DNA of 64,000 nt from Streptomyces barkulensis. GTDB taxonomy: Bacteria > Actinomycetota > Actinomycetes > Streptomycetales > Streptomycetaceae. Shown in pieces: positions 16,273 through 23,146 of this stretch. The stretch is from NCBI RefSeq assembly GCF_002843305.1, contig NZ_PGSG01000119.1, positions 268,784-332,783 of the forward strand, read 5' to 3'. The first letter of the stretch is position 1, and the number at the start of each line of letters is the position of its first letter. The translations under genes and the position numbers were made by a program. The notes under the pieces were generated by a model, which made no database searches, was not told the DNA's origin, and was given only the letters and a program-made list of their open reading frames with translations.

Positions 16273-17694
16273 TCAGTCCCGGGCCAGGGCCCGGGCGAGG
16301 TCGACCGCGGCGGCGACGCTGTCCGCGACGCCCTCCGCGTAGACCGCGTCCGAGCGGTCGAAGGCGCGCCGGCTCGGCCCCCGCAGGAAGGTCAGCACGC
16401 CCAGGGTGCGGCCGCGGCTGCGCAGGACCGCGCACAGGCCGTGCACCGTGCCCTCCGGCCATCTGCGGGCCCGCGCCCACCCCTGCGCCGCCGCGCCGCC
16501 CACGCTGGTGCGCACCGGACCGCAGCGCTCGTACGCCTGGAGCGCCGGGTGGTCGCTCGCGTAGGGGACCGGGACGCCCGTCGTCGACGTGACCGGGGCC
16601 GGAGCCTCGGCGGTGCGCACCAGCCGGACCGGGGAGCCGGGCGCCGCCAGGTCCAGCAGCGCGTGGTCGGCGAAGCCCGCCAGCGCGAAGTCCAGGTGGA
16701 CGGCCACCGCCTCCATCGGGTCCTCGCACTCGGCCGCGGCCCGCGCCGCCCGGTGTGCCTGGTTGCCCCGGAAGCGGAACCGGGCCGCCTCCTGCTCGGC
16801 CCGCCTGGCGTCCGTGACGTCCGTGAAGAACCACGCCACGCCCAGCGGCGCCGGGGCCTCCTCCGCCATCGGCGAGACCAGCCGCAGGAAGCCGCTGCGC
16901 CAGCAGCGCCGCGCGTCCCCGGCCGACCAGTCCTCCCGCTCCGCCCCCTGCTCTCCGGCCCCGGCGCGCAGCGTCACCCACAGCTCCGCCGGAGCGGGCG
17001 GCGGGCCCTCCGCCAGCACGTGCTGCAGGGCGCTCTCCAGCTCCTCCACGCCCTCACCCACCAGCTCGCCCAGCGGCCGCCCCAGCATGGCGGTGCGGCC
17101 GACGCGCAGCGCCCGGGCTGCGTGGCGGTTGGCGACGGCCGGGCGCAGGTCGGCGTCGACCAGGACCACTCCCCACGAGGCGCCCTCGAACAGGGCCTCG
17201 CTCAGGGCGATCGACCGCTCCAGGTCGATCTGCGTGCGCACCTCGCCGAACGCGCAGTACACGCCGGTCGGCCGGCCGTCGGTGCCGCGCACCCCCGAGC
17301 ACTGCACCCGCACCAGCACCCGTCCGCCGTCCTTGCGCATCAGCGCGAACTCGTGGACCCGGCGCCCCGGCGCGGCCATCGCGTCCATCAGCCGCCCCTG
17401 GACGTCCTCGGCGTCGGCGGTGCGGACCGCCCACCCCGCCAGCCCCCGGCGGCCGACGGCCTCCTGCCTGGTCCAGCCCAGGATGCGCTCGGCCTCGCGG
17501 TTCCAGTGGGTGACGACGCCGTCGGCGTCGAAGGCGCACAGGGCGGCGTCCATGCCGTCCAGGAGGGCGGCGAGAAGGAGCTCGCCGTCGGAGTCGGCGA
17601 ACCGCGGCGGGGCGGCTCCTCCCGCGGAACCGCCGCGGGTGTCGCCTCCGTCACCGGCACCGTGTTCGAAGTGGGTCTCGGACTGAGCCGTCAC
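16273..17694 (-). CDS. PAS/GAF-domain sensory protein
   Basis: A protein of about 473 residues with tandem sensory modules and no output domain that I can see. PAS 1 is at about 40-160 (ALCAFDADGVVTHWNREAER then ILGWTRQEAVG). PAS 2 is at about 165-290 (GVVLVDADLRPAVANRHAAR, with FFTDVTDARRAEQE as PAC end). A GAF-like region runs from about 320 to the end (GLCAVLRSRGRTLGVLTFLRG). In Streptomyces such proteins often precede a PP2C phosphatase, which is missing here. Start GTG 17694 is preferred; GTG 17730 is possible. Confidence 0.78.
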   Translation of the reverse strand: MTAQSETHFEHGAGDGGDTRGGSAGGAAPPRFADSDGELLLAALLDGMDAALCAFDADGVVTHWNREAERILGWTRQEAVGRRGLAGWAVRTADAEDVQGRLMDAMAAPGRRVHEFALMRKDGGRVLVRVQCSGVRGTDGRPTGVYCAFGEVRTQIDLERSIALSEALFEGASWGVVLVDADLRPAVANRHAARALRVGRTAMLGRPLGELVGEGVEELESALQHVLAEGPPPAPAELWVTLRAGAGEQGAEREDWSAGDARRCWRSGFLRLVSPMAEEAPAPLGVAWFFTDVTDARRAEQEAARFRFRGNQAHRAARAAAECEDPMEAVAVHLDFALAGFADHALLDLAAPGSPVRLVRTAEAPAPVTSTTGVPVPYASDHPALQAYERCGPVRTSVGGAAAQGWARARRWPEGTVHGLCAVLRSRGRTLGVLTFLRGPSRRAFDRSDAVYAEGVADSVAAAVDLARALARD

Positions 17695-17803
17695 CTGACA
17701 CCCCCGGCTGGACGCTGCGCGCAACTGCACTCCCGATCATTGAACTCGAACGTGACGCAGCACACATGTGATTCACGCAAATCGTTGTGCCCTCGAAATT
17801 CGC

Positions 17804-17832
17804 TTGTACGTGCCCATACCGCCGCCTACCGT
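17804..17832 (+). promoter_or_regulatory. SigHrdB-type promoter upstream of a 12-codon ORF
   Basis: TTGTAC (17804-17809) and TACCGT (17827-17832) are separated by exactly 17 bp, close to the Streptomyces vegetative consensus. A transcript would start near 17839, about 27 nt before the small ORF. Confidence 0.6.
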
Positions 17833-17865
17833 TTGGGGTACACGAGAAGGGAGGTGGTTCGGCAG

Positions 17866-17904
17866 ATGAGTTGCAACCGGACGCGTGAGGTGGCTGCGGC
17901 CTAG
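17866..17904 (+). CDS. 12-codon ORF with strong ribosome-binding site
   Basis: An ATG at 17866 follows AAGGGAGGTGG, almost the full anti-16S complement, and runs 12 codons (MSCNRTREVAAA) to TAG. It lies behind a good promoter in a 425-bp region with no other gene. No obvious plus-strand gene follows before the convergent pdxH gene, so it does not look like a simple leader peptide of a downstream gene. It may be a small regulatory peptide or mark the start of a noncoding RNA. I do not recognise it. Confidence 0.45.
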   Translation: MSCNRTREVAAA

Positions 17905-18064
17905 GGGCCGACGTCACAGCGTGATGCCGGCACCGCCGGCCAATCCCGAGCAGTCACCCGACCCGCGGGCTGTCGGTACGTCCGACCGACCCCCCTCGCG
18001 CCGCACGGCGCGACCGGGGCCAGGCCCGCGGGTCGTCTGCGTCTTCAAAGCCTTCGGGACCTTC

Positions 18065-18115
18065 GGTGTCTCCGCGGCCCCGGTGTCTCCGCGGCCCCGG
18101 TGTCTCCGCGGCCTC
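18065..18115. repeat. 17-bp unit repeated three times
   Basis: GGTGTCTCCGCGGCCCC occurs head to tail at 18065, 18082 and 18099 (the last with one change), immediately downstream of the pdxH stop codon. Confidence 0.75.
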
Positions 18116-18119
18116 CGGA

Positions 18120-18866
18120 TCAGGGGCTGAGGCGTTCGACCGTCCAGGCCGCCGCCGCGCCGGAGCCACCCGGACCACCCGGACCGCCCGGATCCCGGCG
18201 GACGTAGCGCAGGCGGTCGTGGAGGCGGTTCTCGCGGCCCTGCCAGAACTCCACCGTCCGCGCCACCACCCGGTAGCCGCCCCAGTGCGGCGGGACCGGG
18301 ACCCGCTCCGTCTCCGGGTAGCGCTCCGCGAGCTGCGCGTACGCGCGGTCCAGCTCCTCCCGGGAGGCCACCTGCGAGGACTGCTCGCTGGCCCACGCCC
18401 CGAGCTGCGAGCCGTGCGGACGGGTGCGGAAGTAGGCGGCCGTCTCGTCGCGGCCGGTGCGCTCCGCCCGGCCGGCGACGATCACCTGGCGGGCGACGGC
18501 GTGCCAGGGGAAGAGCAGTGAGACGTACGGGTTGGCGTCGATCTCACGGCCCTTGCTCGAGTTGTAGTTGGTGTAGAAGACGAAGCCGCGCTCGTCGAAC
18601 TGCTTGAGCAGCACCGTGCGCGAGCTGGGCCGCCCCTGCTCGTCGGCCGTCGAGACGACCATCGCGTTCGGTTCGTGGAGGCCGCCGGCCACCGCCTCCT
18701 CGAACCAGCGCAGGAACTGCCCGTACGGGTCTGGGGCGAGATCCTCCTCCCGGAGTCCTTCCGCCCGGTAGTGGGCCCGCATGGCGGCGGGGTCCAGGTG
18801 CGGACGGTGGGCGAGGGCTTCGCGGGCTGCGTCGTCGGCTTGGGGCACGCGTTCATCTTGCAACAC
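18120..18866 (-). CDS. pdxH: Pyridoxamine 5'-phosphate oxidase
   Basis: Makes pyridoxal 5'-phosphate from pyridoxine or pyridoxamine phosphate with FMN and O2. Family segments seen: DPYGQFLRWFEEAVAGGLHE, NAMVVSTADEQGRPSSRTVL, GFVFYTNYNSSKGREI, and the C-terminal WGGYRVVARTVEFWQGRENR, then LHDRL. These cover the FMN- and substrate-binding residues. The start is uncertain: GTG 18866 has GGGGGAC before it, and GTG 18848 or ATG 18782 are alternatives. The Gly/Pro stretch GGPGGPGGSG near the C-terminus is an insertion not normally found. Divergent from citrate synthase. Confidence 0.92.
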   Translation of the reverse strand: MLQDERVPQADDAAREALAHRPHLDPAAMRAHYRAEGLREEDLAPDPYGQFLRWFEEAVAGGLHEPNAMVVSTADEQGRPSSRTVLLKQFDERGFVFYTNYNSSKGREIDANPYVSLLFPWHAVARQVIVAGRAERTGRDETAAYFRTRPHGSQLGAWASEQSSQVASREELDRAYAQLAERYPETERVPVPPHWGGYRVVARTVEFWQGRENRLHDRLRYVRRDPGGPGGPGGSGAAAAWTVERLSP

Positions 18867-19231
18867 GTCCCCCGCGCGGCATCGGGCGGTGGCGGGCGGT
18901 GGCGGGCGAGTTTGCCCGTCCGCGGGAGCGTGTACACCTGGGGAAGGGGAAACGGGGAGTGTGCCGCATCTCACTCTTCCCCGCACCTGCCGAACCGGAC
19001 AGAATCGCTGGCTGGACCACTGTGGCCTTCGCACAGCGCGGGTTATCGTGTCCGACCAGTCACTGCCCGGTCACCACCGGCAGCCCAACAGCAGCAGGGC
19101 AGGACCGGGTGCCGGCCCGGACCGCCGGCCCCACGCGGCGGCGGAACCGCGCAGGCACGCCCGCAGAGAGCCGACCGGCCCCCTGGGGTGCCCGCCGTCC
19201 TCCTACCGAACCACATACGAGGAGCCGCCAG

Positions 19232-20332
19232 ATGTCCGACTTCGTACCCGGACTCGAGGGAGTCGTCGCGTTCGAGACGGAGATCGCCGAGCCCGACAAG
19301 GAGGGCGGCGCCCTCCGCTACCGGGGTGTGGACATCGAGGACCTGGTGGGCCACGTCTCCTTCGAGAACGTGTGGGGCCTGCTGGTGGACGGCGGCTTCA
19401 CCCCCGGCCTGCCCCCGGCCGAGCCCTTCCCCATCCCGGTCCACTCGGGTGACATCCGGGTGGACGTGCAGTCCGCGCTGGCGATGCTCGCGCCCGTGTG
19501 GGGCCTGCGGCCGCTGCTGGACATCGACGAGAAGCAGGCCCGCGAGGACCTGGCGCGGGCCGCGGTGATGGCACTGTCGTACGTCGCCCAGTCGGCGCGC
19601 GGCCAGGGCCTGCCGATGGTGCCGCAGCGGGAGATCGACAAGGCCGAGACCGTCGTGGAGCGCTTCATGCGCCGCTGGCGGGGCGAGCCCGACCCCAAGC
19701 ACGTCGCGGCCGTGGACGCCTACTGGACGTCGGCCGCCGAGCACGGCATGAACGCCTCCACCTTCACCGCCCGCGTCATCGCCTCCACCGGCGCGGACGT
19801 GGCGGCGGCGCTGTCGGGGGCGGTGGGCGCGATGTCCGGCCCGCTGCACGGCGGCGCGCCCTCGCGTGTGCTGGGCATGATCGAGGAGATCGAGCGGACC
19901 GGTGACGCCCGGGCGTACGTGAAGGGCGCCCTGGACCGCGGCGAGCGCCTGATGGGCTTCGGCCACCGCGTCTACCGCGCCGAGGACCCGCGCGCCCGTG
20001 TGCTGCGCCGTACCGCCAGGGAGCTGGGCGCGCCGCGCTTCGAGGTCGCCGAGGCACTGGAGAAGGCGGCGCTGGAGGAGCTGCACAACCGGCGTCCGGA
20101 CCGGGTGCTGGCCACCAACGTGGAGTTCTGGGCGGCGATCGTGCTGGACTTCGCCGAGGTCCCGGCGCACATGTTCACCTCGATGTTCAGCTGCGCCCGC
20201 ACCGCCGGCTGGTCGGCGCACATCCTGGAGCAGAAGCGCACCGGCCGTCTGGTGCGCCCCTCCGCGCGTTACGTGGGCCCGGGCCCGCGCGGCCTGCGGG
20301 AGATCGAGGGCTACGCCGAGGTCGCCCGCTGA
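19232..20332 (+). CDS. Citrate synthase (second type)
   Basis: Condenses acetyl-CoA and oxaloacetate to citrate. The 366-residue chain is the short actinobacterial type. The catalytic region includes EHGMNASTFTARVIASTGAD (first His), GPLHGGAPSRV (second His) and MGFGHRVYRAEDPRA; the late NVEFWAAIVLDFAEVP carries the Asp-loop region. ATG 19232 follows GAGGAG at 8 nt; upstream in-frame sequence is not conserved-looking. Three strong hairpins follow the stop. Confidence 0.93.
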   Translation: MSDFVPGLEGVVAFETEIAEPDKEGGALRYRGVDIEDLVGHVSFENVWGLLVDGGFTPGLPPAEPFPIPVHSGDIRVDVQSALAMLAPVWGLRPLLDIDEKQAREDLARAAVMALSYVAQSARGQGLPMVPQREIDKAETVVERFMRRWRGEPDPKHVAAVDAYWTSAAEHGMNASTFTARVIASTGADVAAALSGAVGAMSGPLHGGAPSRVLGMIEEIERTGDARAYVKGALDRGERLMGFGHRVYRAEDPRARVLRRTARELGAPRFEVAEALEKAALEELHNRRPDRVLATNVEFWAAIVLDFAEVPAHMFTSMFSCARTAGWSAHILEQKRTGRLVRPSARYVGPGPRGLREIEGYAEVAR

Positions 20333-20338
20333 GGCCCC

Positions 20339-20370
20339 CGTCCCGGCGCCCGCCTCCGGGCGCCGGGACG
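20339..20370. terminator. Terminator hairpin 1 after citrate synthase
   Basis: A perfect 14-bp stem (20339-20352 with 20357-20370) and a CCTC loop, 6 bp after the stop codon. Confidence 0.8.
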
Positions 20371-20397
20371 TACGTCCGTCCGTACGGACACCCTGCC

Positions 20398-20433
20398 GGC
20401 CCCGGCGCGACGGCCCCCCGTCGCGCCGGGGCC
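20398..20433. terminator. Terminator hairpin 2
   Basis: A perfect 16-bp stem (20398-20413 with 20418-20433) around CCCC, in the same convergent intergenic region. Confidence 0.75.
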
Positions 20434-20492
20434 GGTCCGCGTCCGGGCTCGTTCCCTCCCGCGTCCGGAGCCGCCCGTGGAGCCCCGGAAAG

Positions 20493-20536
20493 CCGGGGGC
20501 CTCGCCCCGCCGCTCCCGGCGGGGCGAGGCCCCCGG
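20493..20536. terminator. Terminator hairpin 3 for the peptidase gene
   Basis: A perfect 20-bp stem (20493-20512 with 20517-20536) around a 4-nt loop, 25 bp downstream of the minus-strand peptidase stop. Confidence 0.8.
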
Positions 20537-20561
20537 GCGCCGGAGCGGGCCGGCGGGGTGC

Positions 20562-22133
20562 TCAGTCGCGCACGGGGATCTCGGCGTACGAGGGGTCGTC
20601 CGCGGGCGAGGAGAAGGCGAGCTTCGCGCCGAACGGGTTGTGCTCGGCGTAGAGCGGGTCGACGGTGTCGATCACCAGGGCGAGCCGGTGCCCGGCCGGG
20701 ACGTCGTAGGCGGTGGAGAACAGCTCCAGGTCCACGCCGAACGCCTCGCCCGGCGCCTTGTCGTGGAAGCTGAACGGCGCGTGGGTGACCAGCCTGCCCA
20801 CGCCCAGCGGTCCCACGTCGTAGAGGTGGGCGACGAAGGTGCCGCTGGACCGGTTGGAGGTCACCGTGGTGTGCAGCTTCACCGTGCCCCGGACCTGCCG
20901 GGCGGTGGTGTACCGCTCGGACTTCCAGACCGCGGAGTACCAGTCGGGCAGCAGCGGGACGGAGACCGTCGGCGGGAGGCCGGTGAGCTGGTCGAAGATG
21001 CTGGAGAGGAAGACCGTGCCGCCGTTCGCGCCGGAGTCGACGTTCGCCAGGACACGGTCGGTGTCGTTCAGGGCGATCCGCTCGGTGCCCGAGGGCACGG
21101 ACTTCCAGTCGGGGTAGCCCTCCTGGTCGCCCTGGCGGTCGGTGAGCTGGACGGGCCGCTCGCGGTCGACGCCGTTGTCCTCGCCCTTGAGGTGGTGGTC
21201 GAGCCAGCGCTCGGCGCTGTTCCACACGTCGTTGGGCAGGCCCAGCAGGCCGGGCATCTCGGGGGTGGCGTGGTCGCCGTGCCGGAACTCCAGGCGCTTG
21301 GGGCCGGTCAGCTTCTCGTAGAAGTCGGCGTACTGGTTGGGCGGGAAGATCGAGTCGCCCCAGGCGTTGCCCAGCATGATCGCGGGGCTGTTGGCGTTGA
21401 TGCGGTCGATGTGGGTGGCGGCGGAGCGCTTCTTCCCCCAGGCGATCATGTCGCCTTCCTTCTCCAGGTCGGAGGCGAGGAAGCCGGAGATGATCTCCTT
21501 GAACTCGTCACTGGGGCGGCCGGTGAGGTAGCCGGCGCCGGTGAGGAACGCGGCCGCCTGGGTGTGCTGGGTGCGGCCGCTGTATATGGAGCCGACCAGA
21601 TCGGCCCAGCCGCTCATGGCGACCACGGCCTTGATCCGGTCGTCGTGGGCGGAGGCCAGCAGGCTGATGCCCGCGCCGTAGGAGATGCCGGCCATGCCGA
21701 TCCGCTCGGGGTCGGCGGGGGTGTTGGCCAGCGCCCAGTCGATGGCCTTCGAGGCGTCGGCGACGTCGGGCGGGCCGGCGACCTCGATCTCGCCGCCGGA
21801 CTGCCAGAAGCCGCGCGAGTTGTAGCTGAGCACCACGTAGCCGGAGTCGGCGAGCTTCTTCGCCTGGGCGAGGTACTCGACCTGCGGCATGGACCAGCTG
21901 GTGGGGAGCACGACGAGCGGGTAGCGGCGCTCGCCGTCCGCGTCGCCGGGCACGACGACGTTGGCGGCCAGCGGCGTACCGCCGTCGCCGGGGATCTCGA
22001 CGAAGCGGACGGTGGACGAGGCGGTCGTGCCGTGGGCGGCGGTGACCGGACCGGCGACGGTCCCGGCCAGCACCGCGGCCGAGACGGCGGCGACGGCGGT
22101 GGACGTGCGCAGACGCCTGCGAGGGTGTCCCAT
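20562..22133 (-). CDS. Secreted X-Pro dipeptidyl-peptidase/CocE-type hydrolase (S15)
   Basis: A 523-residue exported serine hydrolase. An N-terminal signal peptide (RRRLRTSTAVAAVSAAVLAG, cleavage near TAAHG) is followed by an alpha/beta hydrolase domain. The domain contains VVLSYNSRGFWQSGGEIEVA and the nucleophile elbow IGMAGISYGAGISLL. The C-terminal beta-rich domain (XPDYP-like, from about 350) contains VAHLYDVGPLGVGRL and PAGHRLALVIDTVDPLYAEH. Such enzymes release X-Pro dipeptides or hydrolyse acyl esters. Two dyad symmetries lie in its promoter region (22214-22255). Confidence 0.86.
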   Translation of the reverse strand: MGHPRRRLRTSTAVAAVSAAVLAGTVAGPVTAAHGTTASSTVRFVEIPGDGGTPLAANVVVPGDADGERRYPLVVLPTSWSMPQVEYLAQAKKLADSGYVVLSYNSRGFWQSGGEIEVAGPPDVADASKAIDWALANTPADPERIGMAGISYGAGISLLASAHDDRIKAVVAMSGWADLVGSIYSGRTQHTQAAAFLTGAGYLTGRPSDEFKEIISGFLASDLEKEGDMIAWGKKRSAATHIDRINANSPAIMLGNAWGDSIFPPNQYADFYEKLTGPKRLEFRHGDHATPEMPGLLGLPNDVWNSAERWLDHHLKGEDNGVDRERPVQLTDRQGDQEGYPDWKSVPSGTERIALNDTDRVLANVDSGANGGTVFLSSIFDQLTGLPPTVSVPLLPDWYSAVWKSERYTTARQVRGTVKLHTTVTSNRSSGTFVAHLYDVGPLGVGRLVTHAPFSFHDKAPGEAFGVDLELFSTAYDVPAGHRLALVIDTVDPLYAEHNPFGAKLAFSSPADDPSYAEIPVRD

Positions 22134-22213
22134 GGGCCCTCTTCCTGAGTCGTGTCGCCGTCGTGGGGACCGGCGGGCGTGTGGGGAAGGTGACCTGAGA
22201 CTAGGCGCGCGGC

Positions 22214-22255
22214 TTACCGCTGGTAACCCGTCAGTAAGTTACGCATCCGTAACTT
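22214..22255. promoter_or_regulatory. Two inverted repeats upstream of the peptidase gene
   Basis: TTACCgctGGTAA (22214-22226) and AAGTTACGcatcCGTAACTT (22236-22255, 8-bp perfect arms). These AT-rich dyads stand out in GC-rich DNA and look like operators for a TetR-like or similar dimeric repressor. The peptidase start lies 80-120 bp away. Confidence 0.5.
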
Positions 22256-22299
22256 TCCCCGCGCCCCTCGTCACGCTCCTCGTCGCACCATCGGGCGAA

Positions 22300-22335
22300 C
22301 GCCGACCGGTTCCGTCCGCCGTGCGGGCGCCGCCG
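22300..22335. repeat. 36-bp direct repeat, copy 1
   Basis: Matches 23093-23128 in 35 of 36 positions (difference at 22323). The two copies bracket the DUF3800-like gene with a 793-bp period. Confidence 0.85.
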
Positions 22336-22350
22336 CCATAGATTGCCCGG

Positions 22351-22923
22351 ATGCTCACCGCGTACATCGACGAGTCCATGCGCCGCCGCCGAGGAGAGGC
22401 CTCCTGCGTCTACGTGCTGGCCGCGGTTCTGGTGCCGGACGACGCGGAGAGCACCGTGAGAGCGACGATGGAAGGGCTGCGCCACGGCCGTTCCCGTGTG
22501 GTCCACTGGCGCAAGGAACGCCCCGAACGCAGGACGCTGATCGCTTCCGCGATCGCCGGACTGCCGGTCACCGGGCTGGTCGCCGTGTGCTTGCACGATG
22601 CCGAGGTCCGAAGCGAACGGGCCCGGCGACGTTGTCTGCTCCGGCTTCTCGACGAACTGGCACGCCGGGACGTGGAACGCGTGATCTTCGAAACCCGGCA
22701 CGAACAGGATGCCGCCGACCGTGCGGTGATCACCAGCCTGCGCAAGGCGAAAGTCGTCACCGATGCCATGTCACTGACGTGGGAGGACCCCGGTGCGTGG
22801 TTCGCGGGCCTGTGGGTCGCCGACTGCGTCGCCGGAGCGGCGTCCTGGTGGCTGGACGGCCACGGCGTGCACTGGTCACTGCTCGAGGAGCAGGTGACGC
22901 TGGTCGACGTGGAGGCGGGCTGA
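22351..22923 (+). CDS. DUF3800-like protein
   Basis: A 190-residue protein starting MLTAYIDESMRRR; YIDES is the hallmark opening of DUF3800 proteins, which are predicted RNase H-fold proteins. Other acidic/His positions fit: VVHWRKERPERR, and DVERVIFETRHEQDAADRAV. The C-terminal part is Trp-rich (WEDPGAWFAGLWVADCVAGA). DUF3800 genes are often accessory or mobile. Here the gene and its putative terminator sit between two copies of a 36-bp direct repeat. Activity is not known. Confidence 0.62.
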   Translation: MLTAYIDESMRRRRGEASCVYVLAAVLVPDDAESTVRATMEGLRHGRSRVVHWRKERPERRTLIASAIAGLPVTGLVAVCLHDAEVRSERARRRCLLRLLDELARRDVERVIFETRHEQDAADRAVITSLRKAKVVTDAMSLTWEDPGAWFAGLWVADCVAGAASWWLDGHGVHWSLLEEQVTLVDVEAG

Positions 22924-22941
22924 TCCGGCCCCACAACGCAA

Positions 22942-22979
22942 ACGCCGGGCTCCCGACCTCCATCGGGTGGTCCCGGCGT
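22942..22979. terminator. Branched terminator hairpin
   Basis: ACGCCGGG (22942-22949) pairs with CCCGGCGT (22972-22979), enclosing a second stem CCCGA/TCGGG. Placed 19 bp after the DUF3800-like stop. Confidence 0.6.
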
Positions 22980-23092
22980 CACTTCCAGGCCCCAGGGGAC
23001 CTGGCAGATCCAGTATGCGTCCGCCCTGCGGCAGCGTCCAGCGGCAGCGGACACCGTCACCCTCAGGTGTGGTGTTCACCGCCACCGGACGC

Positions 23093-23128
23093 CGCCGACC
23101 GGTTCCGTCCGCCGTACGGGCGCCGCCG
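23093..23128. repeat. 36-bp direct repeat, copy 2
   Basis: Second copy of the repeat at 22300-22335, located just downstream of the FAD/Fe-S dehydrogenase gene. Confidence 0.85.
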
Positions 23129-23146
23129 GGGGGAGGCCCCGCCGCC

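Noticed and set aside
22876..23085. A 69-codon minus-strand frame downstream of the DUF3800-like gene
   Set aside because: Runs through the terminator hairpin and into the 3' end of the neighbouring gene; no homology recognised.
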